Shown one piece after another: positions 43,001 to 51,259 of a stretch of DNA of 64,000 nt. The stretch comes from Saccharothrix saharensis. GTDB lineage: Bacteria; Actinomycetota; Actinomycetes; Mycobacteriales; Pseudonocardiaceae. Each line of letters starts with the position of its first letter. Positions within the stretch are counted from its first letter, which is position 1. Position numbers and translations under genes: made by a program. The stretch lies in the NCBI RefSeq assembly GCF_006716745.1, contig NZ_VFPP01000001.1:8753386-8817385 (forward strand), read 5' to 3'. The notes below the pieces were generated by a model that saw only the letters and a list, made by a program, of their open reading frames with translations, had not been told where the DNA came from and made no database searches.

Positions 43001-44052
43001 GCCCGCCCCGCCCGGTCGAGGAAGTCGGCTCGCAGTACTCGGGACACGTGGGCCAGACCGACCTGGCCAACCCGGCGCACACCGAGGACGGGACCTTGAT
43101 GGCGGTGGTGGACGGTGGCGGGGTCGACGGCACACCGGGGCTGTCGCTGATCGACACCCGGACCCGGCGGCGGCTGGCCCACGTGCCGGACCTGATCCCA
43201 CCGGGCAGGCTGTTCCTGCGGTTCACCCGCGACAACGCGCGGCTGCTGCTGTTCGACGGCCCGGAGCTGGTCGTGCTCGACACCAGGGACCTGGCTCGAC
43301 TGCACCGGGTCCGGCTGCCCAGACCGGCCGAACTCGACGGTCAGGACGGCCGCCACTGGTCGAGCACGGCCGCCCTGGTCGGCGACCGGACCGCCGTGAC
43401 CCTGCACGCGGGGCTGCTCACCCGATGGGACCTGGACAGCGGCGACCCGCTCGGCGAGCCCCTGCGGGTGGGCGACACCGCGCGCGACCTGCTCCAGGCG
43501 GCGGAACACGGCAGGGTCCTGGCCACGCCCGACCCCGACCGCGTGGTGGTGAACACGCCCTACGAGCAGCGCTGGTGGGACCTGCGCACACGCGCCGAAG
43601 GCGACCCGATCGCGCCCGAGACGGACCCCGCGATGCTCGCCGCCGCGTCACGGCTGCCGCAGGTCGCGATCCAGTACGCGTCCGGCAGCGCCTACGTGCA
43701 CGACCTGGAGTCCGGCGGCACCTCGGCACCGATCCCGCTCACCGCGCGCGTGGCGCCGATCGGGTTCACCCCGGACGGGAAGCTGGTCGCGTCCGGTGAA
43801 GGAGGGGTGGTCCAGGTGTGGGACCCGGCGACGTCCCGGCTGCTCGGCGAGTTCCGCCTGCCCGAGGACACGACCAGGCCGGCGGTGGTCGGTTCCCGGT
43901 TGGTCGCCGCGAACAAGCACGGGTTCGTGTCGCTGGACCTCGACCCGTCCCGGTGGTTCACGACCCTGTGCGCCGCCGCCGGTCGCGGCTACACACCGTC
44001 CGAAGTGGACCGTCTGCCCCTCGGTGTCGAGCCCGTCGACCCGTGCGCGTGA
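40048..44052 (+). CDS. Trypsin-like protease / nSTAND ATPase / WD40-like repeat fusion, membrane anchored
   Basis: ATG 40048 (after GGGGGAG) is preferred over ATG 40024. Residues 1-190 are a trypsin-like domain with a full triad: CTCAHVVADG (H38), GRGDIALLRL (D80) and RGFSGSPVW (S153). Residues 200-560 are an nSTAND1-type ATPase: PFRGLRAFRAEDARYFFGR, Walker A VVGPSGCGKSS (238-246), Walker B AVLVLDQFEEV (D294), and a winged-helix end LALAHEALLRNWATLRGWL. A transmembrane helix lies near 594-618 (AVMAVLLLVSALL). The last 650 residues are WD40-like blades (IRVWDLRERGDP, VEVWDLTRRS, VQVWDPATSRLLGEF). 1334 residues in total. Such proteins are thought to sense a ligand with the repeats and activate proteolysis. 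A defence or cell-death role is inference. Confidence 0.85.
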   Translation: MGSARALPAAVVRVRDGRGQVVGAGFLIAPDLVCTCAHVVADGAEPPERVLVDFPMLPGVPSRAARVRAWRPAEPDGRGDIALLRLTEPPPEGSAALVLGTAENPWGQRFRVPGFPAGHDDGVWAGGSLRERQGTGWVQMQADDGPRIVRGFSGSPVWSEDLDAVIGMTVAAERGSATAYLIPSEALVRVAGELAPPCPFRGLRAFRAEDARYFFGRDEEVDRLAERVARQRIVVVVGPSGCGKSSLVDAGLRPRLEAAGTPVAIVRPVPGQSAEELLAVLRPAAVPGAVLVLDQFEEVVTGDPGTARDVLRLLDELTAGPAGPRVVLTLRAGSLDGLLAVGGVPALDDATVFVAPLTGDRLRQAVERPVALTPGVAYQDGVVDRVLADAQAGTGLLPLVEFTLTELWQAREAGLLTLRGYDRLGGVAGALAGHAERFHRGLGPAEREPVRRLLVRLARPTEDGFALRPTRVDEVPDDLRRVVDVLLGARLLVVREDPGQPRVLALAHEALLRNWATLRGWLEADREFLAWHAQVRERAEQWEREGRDRSLVLRGGPLGTARQWLDQRPSDVDRREHEYVAAGHAAQRRSTRTRRAAVAVMAVLLLVSALLTARTVSANQQLDTTVRHQAAQLLRDLAEREAGISALSALQFALASWRQDPAVGYGALLRQQAVFHDVAEVDVDRFPAPMDVVATTPTGDVAVSATAAGALTAWRDPWGDAPRSWPLGQVDGARIIRVSEDGTTVAVADDAAAIRVWDLRERGDPVLVRPGAADSDPEPLDDASMQVSPSGRHLVLVDDEAVEVWDLTRRSRVTGFVPPPRGTAVVLGVAALDDETGTVALFEARDDSLVHAVRALDTGAEVRSTPGMPNVTRQGRLVLRCAHKVLTGIDVFSGAEVFRRNAPDCLGAATDLTGRYVLVEPDRRTDGSGLVTYLDARDGRAYQSWVPGFELGGDQDFGTGTVVLRSPDGTPDILHVRGRAVLRMRPPRPVEEVGSQYSGHVGQTDLANPAHTEDGTLMAVVDGGGVDGTPGLSLIDTRTRRRLAHVPDLIPPGRLFLRFTRDNARLLLFDGPELVVLDTRDLARLHRVRLPRPAELDGQDGRHWSSTAALVGDRTAVTLHAGLLTRWDLDSGDPLGEPLRVGDTARDLLQAAEHGRVLATPDPDRVVVNTPYEQRWWDLRTRAEGDPIAPETDPAMLAAASRLPQVAIQYASGSAYVHDLESGGTSAPIPLTARVAPIGFTPDGKLVASGEGGVVQVWDPATSRLLGEFRLPEDTTRPAVVGSRLVAANKHGFVSLDLDPSRWFTTLCAAAGRGYTPSEVDRLPLGVEPVDPCA

Positions 44053-44056
44053 CCGG

Positions 44057-45205
44057 TCAGCTCGGATCACCCGGCGCCGGGTCGGTGGGGCGGTCCCAGG
44101 AGATGGTGGTGAGCTGGGCCAGGGTGGAGCTGGTCAACTCGGTGACGTAGAGGCTGCGGGAGAGCGGCAGCAGGCGGTGGGCCTTGCAGTGCTGGGTCGG
44201 CAGCACGGTGACCTCCTCGCCGAGCACCTCGTTGTAGCCGGCGTCGAAGATGACCCGCACGACCACGTCGTAGACGTCGTCGCAGATGATGGAGGAGCCC
44301 AGCAGCCACGCGCTGGGGCGGCTGGTGTTACCCGGCTCGAACGCGATGTGCAGCAGTCCCGCGTCCGCGACCTCCGACGACTTCAGGCGGAACCACGTGG
44401 TGTCGCCGTTGGCGTCGATGCGGCCGAACGTGCCGGTGCCCTGCTCCTGCGTGCCCAGCAACGCGACCCACAGCGCGGTCGGGTCGGCGATGAGACCGAC
44501 CGGTGTGCGGCCGTGCTCCGGCGGGATGTCGAGCTGCCCCGCCTGCTGCGTGTGCGCGTTGATGCGCAGGATCTGGCTGGAGTCGTCCTGGCTGGCGTAG
44601 AACTCGCCGGACACGGGGTGCTGCGCCACGAAGATCGGGTTCGGGTGCGCCTCGTAGAGGTGGAAGGAAGACGGGTTGGTGTGGTCGATCTCCAGCACGT
44701 GGTTGCTCTCCTTGAGGCTCACCCACAGCTGGTCGCCGTACTCGCCGATGTAGTGCGGCCCCCGGCCCGGGGCCGGGACGTCGATCACGCTGAGCACCAG
44801 GGGCGGTGCGTCGACGTCCGCGCCGTTGGGGTCGATCAGCAGGAGCCGGTTGTCGCCCTGCTGGGTCGCCCACACCAGGCCCGGGTAGCGGCGCGAGAGC
44901 GCGAGGCCGTGCAACATGGCCTGCTCGCCGCCCACCGGGTGGGCCCGGGTCGCGATGACCTGCTCGGTGGCCGGGTCGAGCCGGGCCTTGACCAGGTGGC
45001 TGTTGGACATCTGCGACACCAGCAGCAGGGTCAGCCCGGGCACCTTGACCAGTTCGTGCGTCTGCTCGGCCAACGGCAGGCCGAATTCGAACACCGACCG
45101 GCGGGGCACGCCCCGCACCGGGCGGGCCTGCGCCGGACCGGCGGAGACCAGCGGCGCGGCGATCGTGCTGAACAACAGGGATCGGTGGAAGGTACGCCGG
45201 TCCAT
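44057..45205 (-). CDS. Secreted beta-propeller protein (Tat signal, virginiamycin-B-lyase-like fold)
   Basis: ATG 45205 follows GAGGAGGCCCCG. The N-terminus MDRRTFHRSLLFSTIAAPLV ending at AQA is a Tat-like signal. The mature protein shows regularly spaced short strands with NHVLEIDHTNPSSF, GEFYASQDDSSQILRINA, ALWVALLGTQEQGTGTFGRI and LTELTSSTLAQLTTI-like blades, as in SMP-30/Vgb propellers. No metal-binding His/Glu set is obvious, so I infer binding rather than catalysis. 382 residues. It converges with the STAND gene, with 4 bases between the stops. Confidence 0.7.
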   Translation of the reverse strand: MDRRTFHRSLLFSTIAAPLVSAGPAQARPVRGVPRRSVFEFGLPLAEQTHELVKVPGLTLLLVSQMSNSHLVKARLDPATEQVIATRAHPVGGEQAMLHGLALSRRYPGLVWATQQGDNRLLLIDPNGADVDAPPLVLSVIDVPAPGRGPHYIGEYGDQLWVSLKESNHVLEIDHTNPSSFHLYEAHPNPIFVAQHPVSGEFYASQDDSSQILRINAHTQQAGQLDIPPEHGRTPVGLIADPTALWVALLGTQEQGTGTFGRIDANGDTTWFRLKSSEVADAGLLHIAFEPGNTSRPSAWLLGSSIICDDVYDVVVRVIFDAGYNEVLGEEVTVLPTQHCKAHRLLPLSRSLYVTELTSSTLAQLTTISWDRPTDPAPGDPS

Positions 45206-45363
45206 CGGGGCCTCCTCGTACCGGGTGTCCGGATCGGACTCACGGTAGGCACGGCCGTCTCCGGGCACCGCGCGGTCAACCGGATGATGCCGCGTCGGGT
45301 GAACGGATTGCCCTTAACGGGGACGCGGTGAGCGCGGCCGTGACGCCGGACCCCCCTATCGGG

Positions 45364-46357
45364 TCAGCCGGCGGCCCGGACGAACGCCCACGCGGTGCGG
45401 ACGGCGGTGTCCTCGACGCCGGTGAAACCCTCGCCCGGGCTCAACGCGTCGGTGACGATGTCGAGGTCCGGGTCGTCGGCCGTGCCGCCGACGCCGTCCG
45501 GGCCCACCGCGAACATCACGGTCGGGTCGCCACCGGTATCCATCACGCCGTGCACGTCGTTGCGCACGCCGGTGTGCCGACTGCCCGACATGTGCCCGGC
45601 CTCGTGGCTGGTCATGTTGCCGATCGCACGGCCGAGGAACGCGATCCGGTCGCCGCGCGGACCGAGGTAGGTGTTCGGCGACCACGCCGGCCCGGCCGGT
45701 GCGCTGATCTCGTCGAAGTCGATGACGGCGTTGCCGCCTCCGGGCATCGGCGAGTCGACGGCGAAGAGGCTGGTGAGGTCTTGCGAGGAGCCGAACACCT
45801 CGCGGCCGGCCGGGTCGTGGACCGCGAGCCGGGTGCCGCCACCGGCCAGGGACGCGCCGAGCACGTCGCCGGCGCGCAGGTCGAAGGAGTAGTAGTCGAA
45901 GTCGCCGGTGCCGTCGCCCGTGCTGCCGTGCGGGCCGTCGCCGATGACGCCGCTGGTGCGCAGCGCGCGGCGGGTGGCCGGGATGCCGGTGTCGCCCGCC
46001 AGGCCGGTGGCGTCGTTCGCCTCGGGGAACGGCGGCAGCGTCGGTACGGTGTCGTCGGGCCTGATGTCGCCGGTCAGCGCGATCTTCGAGGTGGCCCCGC
46101 GGCTGCCGGCCGCTCCTCTTCCCGGTACGGCGTGGCGGCCTGCGTGCTCGCGCGCTGGAACCGTGCCCGGCCCTTCGCCTCGCGGTCGCGGGCGACGGTG
46201 GACCAGTCGGTGCCCGCCGGGTTCGACGGGAACAGCAGCAGCGGGTCGGGTGGAGCCGCGCGACGGCTGGAGGTTGGGCGGTGGCGGCGGTCTGGCCGGC
46301 CGGAAGCAGTGCGGCGGCGACCCCGGCCGCGAGCACACCGGATGAACGTCTTCCCAT
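45364..46357 (-). pseudogene. Secreted zinc metalloprotease, two frameshifts near the N-terminus
   Basis: ATG 46357 (after GGGGGGAAACACC) starts a signal peptide, MGRRSSGVLAAGVAAALLPA. Between about 46240 and 46255 the family-like continuation DPLLLFPSNPAGTDWSTVAR moves to another frame, and near 46100 it moves again to TSKIALTGDIRPDD, which then stays open to 45364. The catalytic end is intact: IGNMTSHEAGHMSGSRHTGV with HExxHxxxxxH zinc ligands and a following GVMDTGG Met-turn-like motif. Unless these are sequencing errors, no secreted enzyme can be made. Confidence 0.7.
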
Positions 46358-46523
46358 GGTGTTTCCCCCCGGTGTCCGGTGTTCCCGGAAGTTCCGGGAA
46401 GCGCCGGGAGCGGCCGCAGGGTTCGGGTTCGGGTTCGGCCGAGTTCGGCCCGTTCGTGCCGGCGCGGAGGCGGCCGTTCGGGCAGTAGGGGCCTGCCGAC
46501 CCGGCCGCACGCCGGTGCGGGCG

Positions 46524-46907
46524 CTAGTCGGCCTGGTGCGCGTGCTGCGTCGACGCGGCCCGGACCAGCGCCTCGTCGACCGAGGCGAACACGCTCAACA
46601 ACGGCGCGATGGCGGTCAGCTGGATCGGCCTCAGCACGGCCCGCCGGGTCGCCACGACGGCCAGCACGTCGACGCGGCGGCGCGTCTCCAGCAGCAGCGA
46701 CAGGCCGGCGGAGCTGAAGAAGCCGACCTCGGACAGGTCGAGGACCACGGCGGACGACGGCTCCGACAGGCCGGCGTCGAGGGCGGCGCGGACCTCGGGC
46801 ACGGTGTCCGAGTCGAGCTCACCCGTCACGCCGATGACCAGGACATCACCCGCACGTGTGACACGGATGTCGAGGATCGGTGAGGGTTGCCCCATCGGCT
46901 CAGGCAC
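46524..46907 (-). CDS. STAS-domain anti-anti-sigma factor
   Basis: GTG 46907 follows GAGGAGTCGTC. The 127-residue protein is one STAS domain: VLVIGVTGELDSDTVPEVRA, then AVVLDLSEVGFFSSAGLSLL, where the first Ser of SSAG is the usual phosphorylation site. It should bind RsbW-like kinases in a partner-switching circuit. The RsbW-like gene at 48507-48908 in the same cluster is the obvious partner. Confidence 0.9.
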   Translation of the reverse strand: MPEPMGQPSPILDIRVTRAGDVLVIGVTGELDSDTVPEVRAALDAGLSEPSSAVVLDLSEVGFFSSAGLSLLLETRRRVDVLAVVATRRAVLRPIQLTAIAPLLSVFASVDEALVRAASTQHAHQAD

Positions 46908-46991
46908 GACGACTCCTCGGTGCGATGCGTGGTCGAACCACAGTTGTACCAGGCCGGCGACACCCGGTGGGCGCTGCCGAACCCCGGGTGG

Positions 46992-47378
46992 TCAGCCGCG
47001 CCCCGGTCGTCCCAACCGGCGGACCGCGGCGACGATGTCGCTGTTCGACGCCCCCTTGACCAGGTGCTCGCCGACCCCGGCCGACTGGAACTCCCGGAAC
47101 GTCTCCCGGTCGGTGAACGCCGACAGCGCGAGGATGCCCGTGTTCGGCCACCGCAGCCTGATCTCCCGCGCGGCACGGCCGCCGCCACCGCCGGGCATGC
47201 GGACGTCGAGCACGACGACGGCGGGCGAGTGGCGTTCGACGAGCTCGATCGCCTCGTCCGCGTCCCGCGCCACCGCGACGACCTCGAAGTCCGGCTCGGC
47301 GTCGAGCACCTCGCGCAGCGCGTCGCGGATCATCGGGTCGTCGTCGGAGATCACCACCCTGAGCTTGGCATCGGTCAC
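46992..47378 (-). CDS. Receiver-only response regulator
   Basis: GTG 47378 overlaps the kinase stop (GTGA). The 128 residues are a single receiver domain: VVISDDDPMIRDALREVLDA (acidic pocket), AVVVLDVRMPGGGGG (phospho-acceptor Asp), NTGILALSAFTD (Ser) and EHLVKGASNSDIVAAV (Lys). There is no output domain. It is likely phosphorylated by the PAS kinase encoded immediately upstream and may act by protein contact. Confidence 0.9.
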   Translation of the reverse strand: MTDAKLRVVISDDDPMIRDALREVLDAEPDFEVVAVARDADEAIELVERHSPAVVVLDVRMPGGGGGRAAREIRLRWPNTGILALSAFTDRETFREFQSAGVGEHLVKGASNSDIVAAVRRLGRPGRG

Positions 47379-48460
47379 GGTGCGCCCCCGTGCGACGCGG
47401 GGACCCAGAACCGCACCAGCGCACCACCGCCCGGGCTCTCGCTCACCGACCACCACCCGCCCGCCGTCTCCGCGCGCTCCCGCATCTCGATCATGCCGAA
47501 GTGGTCGGACGCCCGGCCGTCGGACGGCTCGCCGGCACCGGACCCGACCCCCACGCCGTCGTCCGCGATCTCGACCAGCGTGCCGTCGTCGACGGAGGTC
47601 AGCGACACCTCCACGGCCGAGGCGCGCGCGTGCTTGCGGATGTTGGCCAGTGCTTCCTGGCAGATGCGGAAGATCGTGACGGCGGACTCGGCGGGCGGCT
47701 CGTGGTCCAGCTCGTGCCGAAGCCGGTAGGTCATGCCCGACGCGCCGGCCACGTCGGTGAGGTGGTGGTCCAGCGCCTGCACCAGGCTGTGCCGGTCGAG
47801 CTCCGGCGGGCGCAGCCGGAACACCAGGTTGCGCAGCCGCCCGATGCACGCGCGCACGGCCTCGTCGAGCTGCCGCACGACCGCGGCGTCCTCGGGTGGC
47901 AGCCGGTTGGCCAGCAGTTGCAGCCGCATGCCGACCGCGACCATGGACTGGATCGAGTCGTCGTGCACGTCCCACGCGATGCGGCGGCGTTCCAGCTCCT
48001 GCGCCTCCACCAGGTGGCCGACCAGCCTGCGCTGCTCGACCACGGTCTGCTCGACCCGCCGGTGCTCGGTCATGTCCCGGGTGACCTTGGCGAACCCGCG
48101 CAGCTCGCCGGACGGGCCGAACAGGGCGGTGATCACGACGTTGGCCCAGAACCGGGTGCCGTCCTTGCGCAGCCGCCAGCCCTCGTCCTCGAACCGGCCG
48201 GCGTCGACGGCCACCTCCAGCTCGCGCCACGGCTTGCGCGCCACCAGGTCCTCGGGCGGGTAGAAGACGGAGAAGTGCTCGCCGAGGATGTCGTCGGCGG
48301 TGTAGCCCTTGATCAGCTCGGCCCCGGCGTTCCAGCTCACGATCCGGCCGGTCGGGTCCAGCATGAAGATCGCGTAGTCCAGCACGCTGTCCACCAGCAG
48401 GCGGTACGCGTCCTCGGTCGGGTGTTCGAAGTCGCGTTCGGCGGGGTGGTCGGCCGGCAT
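47375..48460 (-). CDS. PAS-domain sensor histidine kinase (HisKA_3 type)
   Basis: ATG 48460 is the most likely of three in-frame starts (48496, 48478, 48460). Residues about 15-130 are a PAS domain (LLVDSVLDYAIFMLDPTGRI, ELIKGYTADDILGEHFSVFY, with the WRLRKDGTRFWANVVITALF end). Then comes the dimerisation helix with ELERRRIAWDVHDDSIQSMV, where the His of DVHDD is phosphorylated, as in LuxR-partner kinases. An HATPase domain follows (FRICQEALANIRKHARASAV, VEIADDGVGV, HFGMIEMRERAETAGG). It is cytosolic with no membrane segment. It overlaps the receiver gene by 4 bases. Confidence 0.9.
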   Translation of the reverse strand: MPADHPAERDFEHPTEDAYRLLVDSVLDYAIFMLDPTGRIVSWNAGAELIKGYTADDILGEHFSVFYPPEDLVARKPWRELEVAVDAGRFEDEGWRLRKDGTRFWANVVITALFGPSGELRGFAKVTRDMTEHRRVEQTVVEQRRLVGHLVEAQELERRRIAWDVHDDSIQSMVAVGMRLQLLANRLPPEDAAVVRQLDEAVRACIGRLRNLVFRLRPPELDRHSLVQALDHHLTDVAGASGMTYRLRHELDHEPPAESAVTIFRICQEALANIRKHARASAVEVSLTSVDDGTLVEIADDGVGVGSGAGEPSDGRASDHFGMIEMRERAETAGGWWSVSESPGGGALVRFWVPASHGGAP

Positions 48461-48506
48461 GGCGACACTGTGCACCATGGTCCGCGCGGGTGCCACGGGC
48501 CCGGTG

Positions 48507-48908
48507 TCAGAGCGTGCCGGGGAGCGCTTCGGCGCTCATCTCGCACCAGACGACCTTGCCGCCGCGATCGGGGACGGCGCCCCACGCGTTGGTCAACCGC
48601 GAGATGAGCTGCATGCCCCACCCGCCGACGGTCGCCGACAGCCGCGGGAGCACCGGACTGCCGTCCGCGACCTCGATCCGAAGCCTGTGCACGTCGCCCG
48701 CCAGCCGGATCACCGGGATGGTGGTGGTGTGCCGCAGGGCGTTGGACACCAGCTCGGAGACCACGAGCACGACGTCGCTGTGATCACCGGCGTAGCCCAG
48801 GTCGGCGAGGGTCTTGCGGACGAAGTCACGGGCCAGGCCCGCGGCGCCCCGGTCGATCGGCGCGCTGAACTCCACGACCGGGCCAGACACCGAGAGGTCC
48901 ACGGTCAC
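48507..48908 (-). CDS. RsbW-like anti-sigma/serine kinase (HATPase_c)
   Basis: The domain shows GLARDFVRKTLADLGY, VVLVVSELVSNALRHT (N-box), RIEVADGSPVLP (G1) and GGWGMQLISRLTNAWG (G2), typical of actinobacterial RsbW-like regulators that bind sigma factors or phosphorylate STAS proteins. GTG 48908 is chosen because homology begins there; in-frame sequence continues upstream to 48974 without family features. 133 residues. Confidence 0.8.
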   Translation of the reverse strand: MTVDLSVSGPVVEFSAPIDRGAAGLARDFVRKTLADLGYAGDHSDVVLVVSELVSNALRHTTTIPVIRLAGDVHRLRIEVADGSPVLPRLSATVGGWGMQLISRLTNAWGAVPDRGGKVVWCEMSAEALPGTL

Positions 48909-48973
48909 AGACTGCGGTATCCGACCGGTTCGCGCCCAGACGCACCGACACCGTCGTGCCTGGTGCACGTGCA

Positions 48974-49627
48974 CTAGTCCAGCAGGCCGTCGCGGCGGGC
49001 GATCGCCACGGCCTCGAGCTTCGACCGGGCCCCGAGCTTCTCCAGCACCCGCTGCACGTGGTTGCGCACGGTGTTGCGGGCCACGCCCATGCGCGCGCCC
49101 ATCTCCTCCGTGCTCGCGCCCGCGGCCATCAGGACCAACGCCTCCCGCTCGCGGACCGTGAGCGGGACCACGCCCGACTTGGCCCGCCCGGTGAGCTGGT
49201 CCAGCACGCCGCCGAGCAGCCCGCCGTCGAACACGACCTCACCGGCCGCCACCCGCAGCACGGCGTCGGTCAGCTCCTCCAGCCGGGCCGACTTGAGCAC
49301 CAGGCCCGCCGCACCCGCCTCGGCGGCCCGCGCGGCGACGGACACGGTCGCCTCGCCGGTCAGCACCAGCACCCGCGCGCCCCACTCCTCGAACCGCCCG
49401 ATCGCGTCCAGGCCGTCGCCGTCGGGCAGCCGGCGGTCCAGCAGCACGACGTCGGGCCGGTGCCGCCGGACCTCGGTCACGGCGGCGGCCACCGAGCCGA
49501 CCGTGGCGACGACCTCGACTTCGCCCGAGTCCGCCCACGCCAGCCGGATCGCCTCGGCCACCATGTGGTGGTCCTCCACCAGGACCGCGCGGACGACAGG
49601 ACGGGACGGGTGGGGTGGGTGCGCCAT
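48974..49627 (-). CDS. LuxR/NarL-family response regulator
   Basis: ATG 49627 gives 217 residues. The receiver domain has VRAVLVEDHHMVAEAIRLAW, DVVLLDRRLPDGDGLDAI with the phospho-acceptor Asp, VLVLTGEATV and GLVLKSARLEEL. The LuxR helix-turn-helix is at the end: PLTVREREALVLMAAGASTE, EMGARMGVARNTVRNHVQRV and LEKLGARSKLEAVAIARR. It lacks its own adjacent kinase beyond the PAS kinase of this cluster, which is a plausible phosphodonor. Confidence 0.92.
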   Translation of the reverse strand: MAHPPHPSRPVVRAVLVEDHHMVAEAIRLAWADSGEVEVVATVGSVAAAVTEVRRHRPDVVLLDRRLPDGDGLDAIGRFEEWGARVLVLTGEATVSVAARAAEAGAAGLVLKSARLEELTDAVLRVAAGEVVFDGGLLGGVLDQLTGRAKSGVVPLTVREREALVLMAAGASTEEMGARMGVARNTVRNHVQRVLEKLGARSKLEAVAIARRDGLLD

Positions 49628-49691
49628 GCTGTGCAGATCCTCGTCGCTGGTCCGAGCACCCACCCTAGACCCACGACGCCGTCGGGACCGG

Positions 49692-50600
49692 TCAGCGGGC
49701 CGGAAGATCGCCGCTGCGGGGGAGGCCGAGCGCCGACAGGTCCAGCCGGGCCACCCGCTCGGGGTCGGCCAGCACGTCGATCGCGACGATCCGGCCGCCG
49801 CTGACCGTGAAGCCCATGACCGACGCGGGCCTGCCACCGGGCGCGGTGAGGATGCCCATACCGCCGTTGACCAGGACGAGCCGGCTGACGCCCTCGGGCC
49901 GGCGGAACAGGAGCGCCCGGCGGGCGACCTCCGCCGCGCCGCGCACGGTCGCCGTCAGGTCCGGGTTGAGCGCCCCGAAGTCGACGCGCAGCACGACCTC
50001 GGGGTCGAGGACTTCGAGCAGCGCCTCGAAGTCGCCGTTGCGGGCGGCGGCGGTGAACGCGGTCACCACCTCCCGCTGGCGGGGCAGGTCGTCCGGGACC
50101 GGCGCGCCGCCCCGGACCCGCTTGCGGGCGCGGCTGGCCAGTTGGCGTGCCGCGGCCGGGGTGCGGCCGACGATCGGGGCGATGTCGTCGAACGGGACGG
50201 CGAACAGGTCGTGCAGCACGAACGCCAGCCGTTCGGCGGGCGTCAACGTCTCCAGCACCACCAGCAGGGCCAGGCCGACGGAGTCCGCCAGCACCGCCTC
50301 GTGCTCGGGGTCGCCGCCCTCGTCCGGGTCAACCACCGGGTCGGGCACGCGCACGTCCAGCGGGTCCTCGCGCCGCGAGGCGCGCGAGCGCAGCATGTCC
50401 AGGCAGACCCGGCCGACGACGGTGGTCAGCCAACCGGTGAGGTTGGCGACCGCGTCGGTGTCCGAGCGCTGCAGCCGCACCCACGCCTCCTGCACGGCGT
50501 CCTCGGCCTCGCTCATCGAGCCGAGCACCCGGTAGGCCACCGCCCTGAGGTGGCCGCGGTCGGCCTCGAAGCGGGTCGCGAGAAGTTCGTCGTCGATCAC
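49692..50600 (-). CDS. ECF41-group sigma factor with SnoaL-like C-terminal extension (SigJ-like)
   Basis: GTG 50600 follows GGAGGA. Sigma region 2 is FEADRGHLRAVAYRVLGSMS with EAEDAVQEAWVRLQ, region 4 is LTPAERLAFVLHDLFAVPFD and PIVGRTPAAARQLASRARKR. Residues about 180-302 are a SnoaL/NTF2-like domain ending IVAIDVLADPERVARLDLS, the ECF41 C-terminal extension known to control activity in place of an anti-sigma factor. It is divergent from a carboxymuconolactone decarboxylase gene, the standard ECF41 partner, and both carry the ECF41 promoter (see the two promoter entries), so it is probably autoregulated. Confidence 0.92.
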   Translation of the reverse strand: MIDDELLATRFEADRGHLRAVAYRVLGSMSEAEDAVQEAWVRLQRSDTDAVANLTGWLTTVVGRVCLDMLRSRASRREDPLDVRVPDPVVDPDEGGDPEHEAVLADSVGLALLVVLETLTPAERLAFVLHDLFAVPFDDIAPIVGRTPAAARQLASRARKRVRGGAPVPDDLPRQREVVTAFTAAARNGDFEALLEVLDPEVVLRVDFGALNPDLTATVRGAAEVARRALLFRRPEGVSRLVLVNGGMGILTAPGGRPASVMGFTVSGGRIVAIDVLADPERVARLDLSALGLPRSGDLPAR

Positions 50601-50627
50601 TGTCACATCCTCCGTGCTCGGTCCGTC
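50601..50627 (+). promoter_or_regulatory. ECF41-type promoter for the decarboxylase-like gene
   Basis: TGTCACA (50601-50607), 16 bases, CGTC (50624-50627): an exact match to the published ECF41 consensus TGTCACA-N16-CGTC, placed about 50 bases before the gene start at 50678. Confidence 0.85.
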
Positions 50628-50635
50628 AGGGAGGT

Positions 50636-50662
50636 GACGGACCGGACGAGCACGATGTGACA
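50636..50662 (-). promoter_or_regulatory. ECF41-type promoter for the sigma factor gene itself
   Basis: On the minus strand TGTCACA (complement of 50656-50662), 16 bases, then CGTC (complement of 50636-50639). It is a second exact consensus, pointing at the sigma gene, which implies positive autoregulation. Confidence 0.85.
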
Positions 50663-50677
50663 GGAACGAGGACCGGC

Positions 50678-51133
50678 ATGCGAGCACGGATGAACCACCC
50701 CGCCGCCACCCTGCCCGGCACGATGGAGGCGCTGATCGCGCTGGGCAGGACGGCGCAGCAAGCCGGGCTGCCGCAGTCGTTGATGGAGCTGGTCAACCTG
50801 CGGGCGTCGCAGATCAACGGGTGCGGCGTGTGCGTGGACATGCACGGCAAGGCGCTGCGGAAGGCCGGTGAGTCCGACGAGCGGATCGTCGCGGTCGGCG
50901 CGTGGCGGGACACCCCGTACTACACGGAGGCGGAACGCGCGGCCCTGGCGCTGGCCGAGGCCGTGACGCGGCTGTCCGACCGCCCCGACCCCGTGCCGGA
51001 CGCGGTGTGGCAGGAGGCCGCGGAGCACTACGACGAGCGGCAGCTCTCGGCGTTGTTGGTCGCCGTCGCCACGGTCAACGTGTGGAACCGCCTCAACGCG
51101 GCCACCAAGCAGGTGGCGGGCGCCTGGGGCTGA
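50678..51133 (+). CDS. Carboxymuconolactone decarboxylase/AhpD-like protein (ECF41 target)
   Basis: ATG 50678 follows GAGGACCGGC. The 151-residue all-helical protein has SLMELVNLRASQINGCGVCV and DMHGKALRKAG, containing the C-x-x-C-x-x-x-H redox motif of AhpD-like proteins. Family members act as peroxidases or decarboxylases; ECF41 partners are proposed to handle an oxidised or aromatic substrate, not yet defined. Transcription from the ECF41 promoter at 50601 is strongly suggested. Confidence 0.92.
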   Translation: MRARMNHPAATLPGTMEALIALGRTAQQAGLPQSLMELVNLRASQINGCGVCVDMHGKALRKAGESDERIVAVGAWRDTPYYTEAERAALALAEAVTRLSDRPDPVPDAVWQEAAEHYDERQLSALLVAVATVNVWNRLNAATKQVAGAWG

Positions 51134-51176
51134 TCACCGGCGTCCGGGAAACTCCTCGGAGAAACCTCGGACGTCG

Positions 51177-51203
51177 TGTCGGATCGGGGTCGTGGTGTTC
51201 GTA
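51177..51203 (+). promoter_or_regulatory. Possible ECF42-type promoter
   Basis: TGTCGG (51177-51182) and CGTA (51200-51203) are spaced by 17 bases, 57 bases before the first gene of the ECF42 operon. The -35 element is close to the TGTCGA reported for ECF42 targets. The match is partial. Confidence 0.35.
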
Positions 51204-51259
51204 GCAGTGGTGAGGCCGCCCGCAGGGGGCCGGCCGGCACCACGGGAGGAAGCGCGGAC

